Assembly (NCBI RefSeq): GCF_023502395.1
Contig: NZ_JAMFMB010000018.1
Span: 1 to 64,000 of the forward strand
Direction of reading: 5' to 3'
DNA: 64,000 bases
Source of the DNA: Ruegeria spongiae
GTDB taxonomy: Bacteria; Pseudomonadota; Alphaproteobacteria; Rhodobacterales; Rhodobacteraceae
Position 1 is the stretch's first letter. Each line of letters starts with the position of its first letter. The position numbers and the translations under genes are program-made. Below are positions 45,764-55,624 of the stretch, one piece after another. A model generated the notes under the pieces. The model did not search any database. It was given only the letters and a program-made list of their open reading frames with translations, and was not told the origin of the DNA.

Positions 45764-45785
45764 AAAACGCCCCTAACGGCGTTTT
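45764..45785 (-). terminator. Terminator-like hairpin at the dnaG stop codon
   Basis: AAAACGCC (45764-45771) and GGCGTTTT (45778-45785) pair around CCTAAC. It includes the dnaG stop codon; in the minus-strand sense the right arm ends in TTTT. It may separate dnaG from rpoD transcription. Confidence 0.55.
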
Positions 45786-47725
45786 CGTTCAAAGTTGATT
45801 CCCGAAACGATGGCATCCAGAGCGTCCCGTTCGTCCCGTTTGATTCGCGCGCCATTGTCTGCCACGTCAAAGATCGCCTTGTCCTCGTTCTGCGAGCGGC
45901 TGGCACGATTATGCTCTTCGGCGGCCTGCGCCACGCGCCAGGTTACCGCCTCGTCTTCGAGTTCGGCAATCTCTTCGCGTGCTTCGGCCATCTCGGCGGT
46001 CAGCCCACGCAGCGCGGTGAGTTTTGCGAGTTCTTCGGCCAGGGTCATCTCGGCCAGTTCAACATCGCCGGGTCGGCGCACGCAGGGGCTGATGGCCACA
46101 TGGCGAAGCCGGTGCAGGTTTTCAAGGGCCTCGGGGCCAAGTGCCTCGTAAATTCGGTCCGACAGTTGTTCCGGCGCATCTATCGCGTGGCGCAGGACCT
46201 GATCGCGCAGCGCCGCGTAATCGGGATCGCGGCATTCCATCTCTTCGATCTGCGCCTCGAACTGGACCACGATTTGCGGCGTTGCGATGGCGGCGGCCAG
46301 AATGACAGCCTCGCGCATCTGGATCTGGCTCTGCTCCCCCTGCGAGGCCAGCAGCGAGGCGCGGGTCTGCGGCAGCGGCGTCGGCCTGGGTGGTTGCCAT
46401 TTGCCGCGCGGCTGCCAGTTGCCCTGTTTCGGCTTGCGCTGAGGACGGAACAACTCCCAGCGCAGGTCCTTGATCTCCTGCCCGTAATGGCTGCGGATCG
46501 AAGGGTCACGGATCAGTTTGATCTTTTCGCGCAACGCCTTGTCCAGCGCCGCCTTGCGTTCGGGGCTGTCAAACACCTTGCCCTCGGTCTCGCGCTGCCA
46601 GAGCAGGCGCACCATCGGCATCGCCTGATCGAGTACCGCCTGCACTGCCGCAGGCCCCTCTGCCCGGATCAGATCGTCGGGGTCCTTGCCCTCGGGCATC
46701 AGCGCAAACCGCAGGGATTTTCCCGCCTCCAGCAGCGGCAAGGCCAGGTCGATCACCCGCATCGCTGCGCGTAACCCGGCGGTGTCACCATCCAGCGCGA
46801 GGATCGGTTCGTCCGCAATGCGCCAGAGCAGTTGCAACTGGTGCTCGGTCACCGCGGTGCCCAGCGGCGCGACCGATGCGCCAAAGCCGCCCTCGGCCAG
46901 CGCGATCACATCCATATAGCCCTCGGCCACGATCAACGGCTGGCCCTTGCCCGCCGCCGTGCGCGCTGGCCCTTGGTTATACAGGCTGCGGCCCTTGTCG
47001 AACAATTCAGTCTCGGGCGAGTTCAGGTATTTGGCGTTGTCATTGGGGTCCATCGCGCGACCGCCGAACGCAATGCAGCGCCCGCGCGCATCGCGGATCG
47101 GGAACATGATGCGATTGCGGAAGGTGTCATAGGGCTTGCCGCTCTTGGTCGAGGGTTTGGCCAGCCCGGCACCAAAGATCAGCTCTTCCTCGACGCTCTT
47201 GCCGCGCAGGTGGTCCCAGAGCCCTTGCCAGCCATCGGGGGCAAAGCCGATCTCCCACCGTTCGGCCGAGGCACCGTCCAGCCCGCGTCGCTTGAGATAA
47301 TCGCGCGCCGCCGTGCCCGCCCCGCTCCGTAGTTGCAGGCCGAAGAATTGCACCGCCTGCTCCATCACCTCGGCCAGTTGCGTGCGTCGGTCCTGCTTTT
47401 CCTGCGCACGCGGGTCGCGTTCGGGCATCGGCATCCCGGCCTCGCGCGCAAGGATTTCGACCGCTTCCATGAACGAGACATTCTCGGTCTCTTTCACAAA
47501 ACTGATCGCGTCGCCCTTGGCGTGGCAGCCGAAGCAGTAATAGAACCCCTTGCGGTCATCCACATGGAACGAGGCGGTTTTCTCGTGGTGGAACGGGCAA
47601 GGTGCCCACATGTCGCCCTTGCCCTGATTGGATTTGCGCGCGTCCCACATGACCTTGCGGCCCACCACCTGTGACAGGCTGGCGCGGCTGCGCAATTCAT
47701 CCAGGAAGCCGGGCGGCAGCGACAT
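45773..47725 (-). CDS. dnaG: DNA primase
   Basis: A 650-residue primase. The zinc-binding part is CPFHHEKTASFHVD with CFGCHAKGDAISFV, the TOPRIM part has VAEGYMDVIALAEGGF, and the helicase-interaction C-terminus is present. Its start is one base after the TGA of the small exported protein gene at 47727-48077, so translation is probably coupled. rpoD follows. Confidence 0.97.
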   Translation of the reverse strand: MSLPPGFLDELRSRASLSQVVGRKVMWDARKSNQGKGDMWAPCPFHHEKTASFHVDDRKGFYYCFGCHAKGDAISFVKETENVSFMEAVEILAREAGMPMPERDPRAQEKQDRRTQLAEVMEQAVQFFGLQLRSGAGTAARDYLKRRGLDGASAERWEIGFAPDGWQGLWDHLRGKSVEEELIFGAGLAKPSTKSGKPYDTFRNRIMFPIRDARGRCIAFGGRAMDPNDNAKYLNSPETELFDKGRSLYNQGPARTAAGKGQPLIVAEGYMDVIALAEGGFGASVAPLGTAVTEHQLQLLWRIADEPILALDGDTAGLRAAMRVIDLALPLLEAGKSLRFALMPEGKDPDDLIRAEGPAAVQAVLDQAMPMVRLLWQRETEGKVFDSPERKAALDKALREKIKLIRDPSIRSHYGQEIKDLRWELFRPQRKPKQGNWQPRGKWQPPRPTPLPQTRASLLASQGEQSQIQMREAVILAAAIATPQIVVQFEAQIEEMECRDPDYAALRDQVLRHAIDAPEQLSDRIYEALGPEALENLHRLRHVAISPCVRRPGDVELAEMTLAEELAKLTALRGLTAEMAEAREEIAELEDEAVTWRVAQAAEEHNRASRSQNEDKAIFDVADNGARIKRDERDALDAIVSGINFERKRR

Positions 47726-47726
47726 A

Positions 47727-48077
47727 TCAGTTCTTCAACTGTTTCTGCATCTTCTGGATCTTATCCCAGTTCTCCAGACATTGGACCTGCAATTGCGCAC
47801 CCAGATCGGTCTTGCGCAGATCGCGTTTCTTTTGGCTGTAGACCCAAGGCACAAATTGCGGGATCGCGGCGCTGTATTTCGCTGGCCATGTCGGGTTGCT
47901 GGCCGCGATCGTCGCCGCCACATCCGCCTCTTTCACCCGATCCAGCCGCGCCTTCTGGATCGCCTGGATGACCTGCGCCTGATACCCGCAGCTTTGCTCT
48001 TTGGTTTCCTTGGCCAGAGCTTGCGTGGCCAGAACAGGTGTCGCCAGCAACGCGGCAACAAACACATAGCGGATCAT
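47727..48077 (-). CDS. Small secreted hypothetical protein coupled to dnaG
   Basis: A 116-residue protein with a Sec signal (MIRYVFVAALLATPVLATQALA). The mature part has two cysteines (SCGYQAQVIQAIQKAR and VQCLENW), likely a disulfide, and WPAKYSAAIPQFVPWVYSQKKRDL. I do not recognise a family. Its stop codon is one base from the dnaG ATG. Placement before dnaG is unusual for a periplasmic protein. Confidence 0.75.
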   Translation of the reverse strand: MIRYVFVAALLATPVLATQALAKETKEQSCGYQAQVIQAIQKARLDRVKEADVAATIAASNPTWPAKYSAAIPQFVPWVYSQKKRDLRKTDLGAQLQVQCLENWDKIQKMQKQLKN

Positions 48078-48112
48078 CAGGGTACTCCGGAATCAGTTGA
48101 GACCCGGCAAGA

Positions 48113-48658
48113 CTACCCGCGCGCCGCGACACCTTCCATCGCCGTTTTGAGGTCATGTACCAATGAGGCCGCCATGGAGCGGAATACAAGCATCACGAAT
48201 CCGTTGTCATCCACCCGCGAGATCGAGGCGTTCAGGTGGAAAATCTGGCTGCGGATCGTATGCCCGCGCTTGAAGTGCTCCCGGCGCAGATCGACCGGCA
48301 CCAGACGGGCCAGCACATCCTCGGCGCCGTCTCCCTCAAGCCGGACAGCGGCCCAACCATCAGACAGATCGGCGATGGCGGCATGGGCGCGCAGGCTCTG
48401 GTCGGGCTCCGGTCCCATCAGCAGGGCCTGATCACGGCCAAACCAGATTGCGCGCGCCCCCGCCTTGCCGGTCACCCGGTTGGGCGCGGGGAACGCCACG
48501 CCATGGGCCGAGTGCAAGGTCTGCGACAGCGCGTCCGACTGCCCCCTGTAGGGCGCAAGCGAGGTCAGGTGCCCGACCTCTTCCTCGCGCAAGGTGACCT
48601 GGCCGATGCAGAGCGGAAGAAGCCCCTCACAGGGGGACGTTGCCAAAAGTTCAACCAC
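48113..48658 (-). CDS. soxG: Sarcosine oxidase gamma subunit
   Basis: A 181-residue subunit of the heterotetrameric sarcosine oxidase, related to part of the glycine-cleavage T protein fold. Recognised by its place overlapping soxA by 8 bases and by the segment LEGDGAEDVLARLVPVDLR. Last gene of soxBDAG. Confidence 0.92.
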   Translation of the reverse strand: MVELLATSPCEGLLPLCIGQVTLREEEVGHLTSLAPYRGQSDALSQTLHSAHGVAFPAPNRVTGKAGARAIWFGRDQALLMGPEPDQSLRAHAAIADLSDGWAAVRLEGDGAEDVLARLVPVDLRREHFKRGHTIRSQIFHLNASISRVDDNGFVMLVFRSMAASLVHDLKTAMEGVAARG

Positions 48659-51584
48659 GCATCCGCCCTCCGTCCGGGTCGAAGAAAACCGGATCCACCA
48701 CTTCGCAGAGCGTTTCGACCCCGCGCAGGTGATCCATCATCCTGACCACTTCGCCATGTCTTTCCCGGCCGTTTTTCAGGAACCCAAGCCCCAGCATTGT
48801 GCCCAGCGTGGGCGAAAAACAAACCGAGGTCAGATAACCCTGATCGTTCTGCCGCACCGGCTGATCCTCTTCGCGATAAAGATGCGCGCCCGCCAGCAGT
48901 TCGCGGCTTTCACCCACCGGTTTCACGCCCACCAACTGCTCGCGGCTGTCGTCGCACAGGCCGGGGCGCTGGGACATGGTCTTGCCGATGCAATCCTTCT
49001 TGGCCGAAACCATGCGCCACATGCCAACGTCGAACGCAGTGACCCGCCCGTGGATTTCGGCATGGGTGATGAAGCCCTTCTCGATGCGCAGCACGTTCAG
49101 CGCCTCCATGCCATACAGCCCGCCGCCCTCAGCCTCGGCCGCCTTGGTCAGCGCGTCGAAGAGGCTGGCGCCAAAGCGGGCAGGCACGGCAATTTCATAG
49201 GCCTGCTCGCCCGAAAACGAGATCCGGAAAAGCCGCCCCTCGACATCGCCGATACGCACCGAACCGCAGGCCATGAACGGCCAGTTCTCATCCGCGAGGG
49301 TCTGGCCCAGAACGGCCTCAAGAATCGCGCGCGATTTCGGCCCGGCCACGGCAAATTGCGCCCAGTGTTCCGTGACCGAGGTGAACCGCAGATCCAGATC
49401 GGGCCACAGCCCCTGATGCACGAAATCCAGATGCCGCATCACCTCGCCCGCCGCTGCCGTGGTGGTGGTCATCAGATAATGATGCTCGCCCAGTCGCGCG
49501 GTGGTGCCGTCATCCATCACATGCCCGTCCTCGCGCAGCATCAAACCATAGCGCACGCAGCCCGGTTTCAGGGTCGAGAACATGTTGGTGTAGACAAAAT
49601 CCAGAAACGCGCCCGCATCCGGCCCCTGTATGTCGATCTTGCCCAGTGTCGAGACATCGCAGACACCAACCGCCTCGCGCACCATCCGCACTTCGCGATC
49701 ACAGGATTGCCGCCAGGTGGTCTCACCGGGCTGCGGGAAATAGCTGGGCCGGTACCAGAGCCCGGCCTCCACCATCGGCGCGTTGCGCGCGGTGAGCGCC
49801 TGATGCGAGGTGGTGAAGCGTTGCGGGGCAAAGCCCATCCCTTCGCCGCCCGCGCCCAGCGCGGCAATGGCCGTGGGCGTATAGGGCGGGCGGAAGGTGG
49901 TTGTGCCGGTCTCGGGGATGGCGCGCCCGGTGGCATCCGCCAGCACCGCCAAAGCGGCCACGTTCGAGCTTTTGCCCTGATCGGTCGCCATGCCCTGCGT
50001 GGTATAGCGCTTCATGTGCTCGACCGAGCGGAAGTTTTCGGTGGCAGCCTGTTTGACATCCTTGACGGTGACGTCGTTCTGAAAGTCGAGCCAGGCCCGC
50101 CCGCGTCCCGGCACCGCCCAGAGCGGCGACAGGGTGTAGGCGTCGTCCTCGGCAGCCGGGATCGGTGCGTCGGCAGGTTTGATCCCCAGATCACCCAGAG
50201 CCGCAAGCGCCGCCTCGACCCCTTCGCGCAGACAGGCGGCAGTCGAAAAGGCGCCGTTGCAGGCCCCCGCCGCGCGCAGGCCCGGCACCGCGTCCGGTGC
50301 CGGCACAAAACCGGCAATGTCACGCCGCCAGTCCGGGCGGGCATTCATGTGACAGGTCAGATGCACCGAGGTGTTCCAGCCGCCGGTCACGGCAAGACAA
50401 TCGGCCTGAATCCGATCCATTCCGCTGGCGCGGCGCAAAGTGACCGCCTCCAGCCCCTTGCGCCCCGAGGTGTCGCAGACCTGCGCACCACGATAGACCT
50501 TGTAGTCATCCGACAAGGGCGCATCGTGGCGGCTGTCGATCACCGCCGCGACATGGGCGCCCGCCTGCAGCAGGTCACGCGCGGTGCGGTGAATGCCGTC
50601 ATTGTTGCCAAAGATCGCCACCCGCTTGCCCGCAGCAACCCCCCAGCGGTTCAGATAGGCCCGCACGGCCCCCGCCATCATGATGCCGGGCCGGTCATTG
50701 TTGCGAAAGGCGATGGGCCGCTCGAGCGCGCCCGCCGCCAGCACCGTGCGTTTCGCCACGATCCGCCAGAAGGTTTCGAGCACCGCACCAGAGGGCCGCT
50801 GACCGATATGGTGCGACACCCGTTCCAAGGCCGAGAACGTGCCCTGATCATAGGCCCCGGTCACGGTGGTGCGCGTCATCAGCCGCACATTGGGCAGCGC
50901 GCGCAACTCCTCCAGCGCCGAATCAACCCAGAGGGCACCCGGCTGCCCGTCCACTGCAAGCGTTTCGGCCAGCAGGCGACCGCCCATCCTGGCATCTTCA
51001 TCGGCGAGAATGACATCGGCCCCGGCGCGGCCAGCCACCAGCGCCGCCATCAGGCCGGCAGGGCCCGCTCCGATCACCAGCAGGTCGCAGAAGGCATAGG
51101 CTTTTTCATAGCGGTCGGTATTGGCCGCACCTGACAGCGCACCCAGCCCCGCCGCACGCCGGATCACCGGCTCATAGAGTTTCTCCCAGAAACGGCGCGG
51201 CCACATGAAGGTTTTGTAATAGAACCCAGCCCCCAGAAATGGCGCGGCAAGATCGTTCACCGCCATCAGGTCGAGATCGAGCGACGGCCAGCGGTTCTGG
51301 CTGCGGGCGGCAAGCCCCGGATAGATCTCCTGCACCGTGGCGCGGATATTGGGCTCCTGAGCGCCGCCATCGCCCAGCGTGACCAGCGCGTTGGGTTCCT
51401 CGCTGCCCGCCGTCAGCACGCCGCGTGGACGGTGGTATTTGAAGGACCGCCCCATCAAACGCACGCTGTTGGCCAAAAGGGCCGAGGCCAGCGTGTCGCC
51501 CTCGAAACCGGAATACGCCCGGCCATCGAAGGTGAACGGCACCGGTTTGTCCCTGTCGATCAACCCCTTGCCCGCAACCCTCAT
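48651..51584 (-). CDS. soxA: Sarcosine oxidase alpha subunit
   Basis: A 977-residue subunit that oxidises sarcosine with the beta subunit and passes the methyl group to tetrahydrofolate. SFKYHRPRGVL (2Fe-2S-like N-terminal domain) precedes the dinucleotide-binding motif LVIGAGPAGLMAAL; the C-terminal 380 residues form the GCV_T-like folate domain. Start overlaps soxD by four bases. Full length. Confidence 0.97.
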   Translation of the reverse strand: MRVAGKGLIDRDKPVPFTFDGRAYSGFEGDTLASALLANSVRLMGRSFKYHRPRGVLTAGSEEPNALVTLGDGGAQEPNIRATVQEIYPGLAARSQNRWPSLDLDLMAVNDLAAPFLGAGFYYKTFMWPRRFWEKLYEPVIRRAAGLGALSGAANTDRYEKAYAFCDLLVIGAGPAGLMAALVAGRAGADVILADEDARMGGRLLAETLAVDGQPGALWVDSALEELRALPNVRLMTRTTVTGAYDQGTFSALERVSHHIGQRPSGAVLETFWRIVAKRTVLAAGALERPIAFRNNDRPGIMMAGAVRAYLNRWGVAAGKRVAIFGNNDGIHRTARDLLQAGAHVAAVIDSRHDAPLSDDYKVYRGAQVCDTSGRKGLEAVTLRRASGMDRIQADCLAVTGGWNTSVHLTCHMNARPDWRRDIAGFVPAPDAVPGLRAAGACNGAFSTAACLREGVEAALAALGDLGIKPADAPIPAAEDDAYTLSPLWAVPGRGRAWLDFQNDVTVKDVKQAATENFRSVEHMKRYTTQGMATDQGKSSNVAALAVLADATGRAIPETGTTTFRPPYTPTAIAALGAGGEGMGFAPQRFTTSHQALTARNAPMVEAGLWYRPSYFPQPGETTWRQSCDREVRMVREAVGVCDVSTLGKIDIQGPDAGAFLDFVYTNMFSTLKPGCVRYGLMLREDGHVMDDGTTARLGEHHYLMTTTTAAAGEVMRHLDFVHQGLWPDLDLRFTSVTEHWAQFAVAGPKSRAILEAVLGQTLADENWPFMACGSVRIGDVEGRLFRISFSGEQAYEIAVPARFGASLFDALTKAAEAEGGGLYGMEALNVLRIEKGFITHAEIHGRVTAFDVGMWRMVSAKKDCIGKTMSQRPGLCDDSREQLVGVKPVGESRELLAGAHLYREEDQPVRQNDQGYLTSVCFSPTLGTMLGLGFLKNGRERHGEVVRMMDHLRGVETLCEVVDPVFFDPDGGRMRG

Positions 51585-51844
51585 GAGCGCGCCTGCGACG
51601 CAAGCTCGGTTTTCAGCACCGCATGGGTCACCGTGTTTCGGGTCACCACCAGCCAGGCACCGCAGCCGCCCTCGTGATACCAGAGGTCGCGGGTCTCGCC
51701 CGCCGGGTTGTCGTGTAGATAGACAAAGCTGTCCCAGGCCTTCTCGCCCGCATCGGGCGCGGGGCGGTCCAGATCAACCGCCGCGCCGCGATAGTAGAAC
51801 TCGCGCCGGTCGCGCTCGCCGCAATGCGGGCAGGTGATCCTCAT
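51581..51844 (-). CDS. soxD: Sarcosine oxidase delta subunit
   Basis: An 87-residue zinc-binding subunit. The metal site starts ITCPHCGERDRREF, then later HEGGCGAW. It lies between soxB and soxA with four-base overlap to soxA. Confidence 0.95.
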   Translation of the reverse strand: MRITCPHCGERDRREFYYRGAAVDLDRPAPDAGEKAWDSFVYLHDNPAGETRDLWYHEGGCGAWLVVTRNTVTHAVLKTELASQARS

Positions 51845-51901
51845 GGCGCTATCCCCTGTGTGCTGGTCCTGAACATTCCCAAATCCGGCTTGCGCCAGTC
51901 C

Positions 51902-53155
51902 CTAGTGCAGATTGTGCTGAGAGCCCTTGCCCTCTTCGTCGATGATCCCGCGCCCGGTGCGGAACCGGTCCAGCCGGAACCCGGTGGCGTTTTCATGGTA
52001 ATTGCCGGTCGCGATGAGATGGGCAAAGACATTGCCCGAGCCCGGCACCGCCTTGAAGCCACCGTAGTTCCAGCCGCAATTCAGGTAGAGCCCCTGCGTG
52101 TCGGTCCGGTCGATGATCGGAGAGCCATCGGGCGACATGTCCATGATCCCGCCCCAGCTGCGCAGGACTTTCGCCTTGCCGATCATCGGCATCAGGGTCA
52201 CCCCCGCCTCCATCACATGTTCGACCGTAGGCAGGTTGCCGCGCGCGGCATAAGAGGCGTAGAAATCCAGATCGCCGCCAAAGACCAGCCCGCCCTTGTC
52301 GGACTGGCTGATATAGAAATGGCCCATGCCGAAGGTCACCACATGGTCGATGCAGGGTTTCAGCCCCTCGGTCACAAAGGCCTGCAGCACATGGCTTTCG
52401 ATCGGCAGGCGCATGCCCGCCATCGCCGCCACCTGCCCCGACCGGCCCGCCGCGACCATCGCGACCTTTTTGGCCCGGATCGGACCGCGCGTGGTCTGCA
52501 CGCCGGTCACCGCGCCGTTTGCGATGTCGATGCCGGTGACTTCGCAATTCTGGATCAGATCGACACCGCGCTGATCCGCGCCACGCGCATACCCCCAGGC
52601 CACCGCGTCATGCCGTGCTGTGCCGCCGCGCGGATGGTAGAGCCCGCCATATATCGGGAAGCGTGCGCTGTCGTAGTTGAGATAGGGCAGCATATTGCGC
52701 AGATCATCGCGCCCCAGCAGGATCGCGTCATCGCCCTGGCTGATCATCATGTTGCCCCGCCGCGCCGCCTCGTCGCGCTGCCCGTCCGAGTGGAACAGGT
52801 TGATGACGCCGCGCTGCGAATGCATCACGTTGTAGTTCAGGTCCTCTTCCAGCCCCTCCCACAGCTTCAGCGAATGGGAATAGAATTCGGAATTGCCCGG
52901 CAGGAAGTAGTTGGCGCGCACGATGGTGGTATTGCGCCCGACATTGCCGCCGCCGATATAGCCCTTCTCGAGCACGGCGATATTGGTCAGCCCGTGCTCG
53001 CTGGCAAGGTAATAGGCGGTGCTCAGCCCGTGCCCGCCACCGCCGATGATAAGGATGTCGTATTCGGCTTTGGGTTCGGGATCGCGCCAATGCGGCGTCC
53101 AGCCCTTGTTGCCGGTCAGCCCCTCTTTCAGGACCCGCAGCCCGGAAAACCGCAT
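51902..53155 (-). CDS. soxB: Sarcosine oxidase beta subunit
   Basis: A 417-residue flavoprotein carrying the sarcosine-oxidising site. The FAD motif is DILIIGGGGHGLSTAYYLA. The covalent FMN is usually attached to a histidine near the middle of the protein. The ATG follows GGGAGGG. It opens the sox operon; a 114-base gap separates it from the DUF6151-like gene upstream. Confidence 0.97.
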   Translation of the reverse strand: MRFSGLRVLKEGLTGNKGWTPHWRDPEPKAEYDILIIGGGGHGLSTAYYLASEHGLTNIAVLEKGYIGGGNVGRNTTIVRANYFLPGNSEFYSHSLKLWEGLEEDLNYNVMHSQRGVINLFHSDGQRDEAARRGNMMISQGDDAILLGRDDLRNMLPYLNYDSARFPIYGGLYHPRGGTARHDAVAWGYARGADQRGVDLIQNCEVTGIDIANGAVTGVQTTRGPIRAKKVAMVAAGRSGQVAAMAGMRLPIESHVLQAFVTEGLKPCIDHVVTFGMGHFYISQSDKGGLVFGGDLDFYASYAARGNLPTVEHVMEAGVTLMPMIGKAKVLRSWGGIMDMSPDGSPIIDRTDTQGLYLNCGWNYGGFKAVPGSGNVFAHLIATGNYHENATGFRLDRFRTGRGIIDEEGKGSQHNLH

Positions 53156-53270
53156 CTGTCACCCTCCCCGTCGGCGCAATGAGGCGCTCATGTTCAGGAC
53201 TATAGGCGGATCGGATTCAAACCTAAGCGGTTTGCGACAAAATCATGTCAAAGGCCGATCGCATGGCTTT

Positions 53271-53840
53271 TCATGTGCGCGGCGCAAGCTCGGGTGGGAC
53301 GACCGGTTTTCCGGCGGCATCAAAGAACGGCGATTCGCGGTCTCTTGCTTTGAACCCCGCCTTGAAATGCCGCCACAGGATCGACATCACCAATCCCTTC
53401 ATGCCCCGCGCCTTCACACCCGCCGCAGCAGCGGTTTCGCCGACATTGACCACGGCGGTGGGTGCCCCCATCACCTGCGCCATCTCGCCATCCTTGTATC
53501 CGGCCAGCAGTGTGCCCACAAAGCGCAGCTTCGGCCCGCCCGTATTGGCAAGCGGCGTGTTGCAGCATTTTGCGTACCAGCGATAGGTTCCCTTCGGCGT
53601 CAGCCGCAGGCAGGCGAGGTTTTCAACGCCCTTGGTCAGCTCCAGCCGGGCCGGAAGGGTCTGATAGATCGCGGTTCCGCCATTCTCATCCAGGATGTGA
53701 TCGGCGCCAAGATGGCGGGCAAAGGCCTGACAGTCCTTGCAATAGCAGTCAACGCGCGCTCCGTTTCGCGGTGAGACCCCGCGTACGACACCGCGCAGCT
53801 TGCCACATGCGCAACCAAATGCCAGATCCCTGCCCGCCAT
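53271..53840 (-). CDS. DUF6151 / GFA-like zinc protein
   Basis: A 189-residue protein with cysteine clusters CACGKL near residue 10 and DCYCKDCQAFARHLGA near residue 31, then YAKCCNTPLANTG, a pattern like the zinc sites of the GFA/CENP-V fold. Function unknown. It starts 6 bases after the gdhA stop, so it may share its transcript. Confidence 0.78.
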   Translation of the reverse strand: MAGRDLAFGCACGKLRGVVRGVSPRNGARVDCYCKDCQAFARHLGADHILDENGGTAIYQTLPARLELTKGVENLACLRLTPKGTYRWYAKCCNTPLANTGGPKLRFVGTLLAGYKDGEMAQVMGAPTAVVNVGETAAAAGVKARGMKGLVMSILWRHFKAGFKARDRESPFFDAAGKPVVPPELAPRT

Positions 53841-53846
53841 GAAGGG

Positions 53847-55277
53847 TCAAAGCCCCTTGGCCCGATAACTGGCCGCGACCTTTTCGATCGAGACGATATA
53901 GGCCGCCGTGCGCAAGTCTTCGATATCGGCCCGGTCATGCCAGACATCGCGCATCGACTGGTAGGCGATCCGCATCGTGTCATCGAGACCCGAGCGCACC
54001 AGTTCCAACTCTCCCGCACCGCGCAGATATTTGTCCTTGAAGTCCGGAGACATCGACCATTTGTCGCCCAGGTAATCGTCGAGCCGCTGCAACTCGTCGA
54101 TCACCAACTGGTGGCGCGCCTCTTCCTGACGACGTTGCATCCGGCCAAAGCGGATATGGCTGAGGTTCTTGACCCATTCGAAATAGGACACGGTCACACC
54201 ACCGGCGTTTGCATACATGTCGGGAATGATGATGCAACCCTTCTTGCGCAGCACCTCGTCCGCGCCCGCCGTGACCGGGCCATTGGCCGCTTCGATAATC
54301 AGCGGCGCCTTGATGCGCTCGGCATTGCCGAGGTTGATCACCCCCTCAAGCGCCGCGGGAATAAGAATGTCGCACTCTTCCTCGAGCAACACCGCGCCAT
54401 CCTCCACATGGGTGGCATCGGGGAAACCGGTGACGCCGCCATGTTTGACGATCCAGTTGCGCACGCCTTCCACGTCGAGCCCGTCAGCGCTGTATATCCC
54501 GCCGTCACGCTCGATGATGCCGATGATCTTGGAGCCGTCCTCTTCAGCGAGGAACTTGGCGGCGTGAAAACCCACATTGCCCAGCCCCTGTACAATCACA
54601 CGTTTGCCATCAAGCGAGCCGGTCATCCCGGCCTTTTCCATGCCGCGCGTGTCGCGGAAAAACTCACGCAGCGCGTATTGCACGCCACGCCCGGTGGCCT
54701 CAGTCCGGCCCTGGATGCCGCCCGCATTGATCGGCTTGCCGGTGACACAGGCGCGACCGTTGATATCGGTGGTGTTCATCCGCATGTACTGGTCCGCGAT
54801 CCAGGCCATCTCGCGCTCGCCGGTGCCCATGTCCGGGGCCGGCACGTTCTGCGAGGGATGGATCAGGTCGCGCTTGGCCAACTCATAGGCGAAACGGCGG
54901 GTGATCTGTTCCAGCTCATGTTCGTCATACTGGCGCGGATCAATGCACAAGCCCCCCTTCGAGCCACCAAACGGTGCCTCGACCAGCGCGCATTTGTAGG
55001 TCATCAGCGCTGCAAGCGCCTCGACCTCGTCCTGATTGACCGAGGGCGCATAGCGGATACCACCCTTTACCGGTTCCATATGTTCGGAATGCACCGAGCG
55101 ATAGCCGACGAAGGTCTGGATCTGACCGCGAAGCCGCACGCCAAACCGGACCGTGTAGGTGGCGTTGCAAACCCGTATCTTTTCCTCAAGCCCCGGCGGC
55201 AGGTCCATCAGGGCGACCGCCCTGTTGAACATCAGATCCACACTCTCACGAAAACTGGGTTCGTTCCTTGGGCTCAT
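53847..55277 (-). CDS. gdhA: Glutamate dehydrogenase (Glu/Leu/Phe/Val family)
   Basis: A 476-residue oxidoreductase. The catalytic lysine region is KGGIRYAPSVNQDEVEALAALMTYKCALVEAPFGGSKGGL (two parts), and the nucleotide motif is VIVQGLGNVGFHAAKFL. The length and GGSKGGL form suit the NAD-linked Glu/Leu dehydrogenase group. I chose the ATG at 55277, with GGGAGGACC before it. It fits a catabolic link with sarcosine oxidase. Confidence 0.93.
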   Translation of the reverse strand: MSPRNEPSFRESVDLMFNRAVALMDLPPGLEEKIRVCNATYTVRFGVRLRGQIQTFVGYRSVHSEHMEPVKGGIRYAPSVNQDEVEALAALMTYKCALVEAPFGGSKGGLCIDPRQYDEHELEQITRRFAYELAKRDLIHPSQNVPAPDMGTGEREMAWIADQYMRMNTTDINGRACVTGKPINAGGIQGRTEATGRGVQYALREFFRDTRGMEKAGMTGSLDGKRVIVQGLGNVGFHAAKFLAEEDGSKIIGIIERDGGIYSADGLDVEGVRNWIVKHGGVTGFPDATHVEDGAVLLEEECDILIPAALEGVINLGNAERIKAPLIIEAANGPVTAGADEVLRKKGCIIIPDMYANAGGVTVSYFEWVKNLSHIRFGRMQRRQEEARHQLVIDELQRLDDYLGDKWSMSPDFKDKYLRGAGELELVRSGLDDTMRIAYQSMRDVWHDRADIEDLRTAAYIVSIEKVAASYRAKGL

Positions 55278-55624
55278 AGTGGTCCTCCCTGACCTTCTGC
55301 GACTCGAAATACACACCGAGTGTTGTTGCCACCTTAAGCAGGTTCTCCACAGCTATGCGACATTTTTGAGCATCCCGGTAACGTCTCCTTCAGGCCTCTG
55401 ACCCGAATCGGCCGGTCTTGGGGCCGCAATGTGGCACTGTCGCCCTGCGGGAAACAGAAGCCCGGATGCGCGCGAAAGTGTCCCCGAAAAACCCCTATTC
55501 ATCTATGTTTAGGGCGGGTTTTGCCCCATTGTCGCCATGTTCACAGCGCATCTAGGATAGTCGAAGTAAGTCTGAAGTATGGCTTCGGAATTGGATCATC
55601 AGGTCCGGGGGATAGAGGTGTAGT
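55278..55624 (+). other. Gap between gdhA and tadG
   Basis: A 347-base gap between divergent genes. It should hold both promoters, but no strong -35/-10 pair or riboswitch could be fixed. A TGGCAC at 55432 does not have the right spacing for a sigma-54 site. No tRNA or extra gene is seen. Confidence 0.45.

Noticed and set aside
48594-51134. 846-residue plus-strand open frame
   Set aside because: It lies antisense to soxA, shows arginine/histidine-rich shadow composition, and has no family pattern.
55432-55448. Possible sigma-54 promoter upstream of tadG (TGGCAC and later TGC)
   Set aside because: The GG and GC elements are 12 bases apart, not 10.
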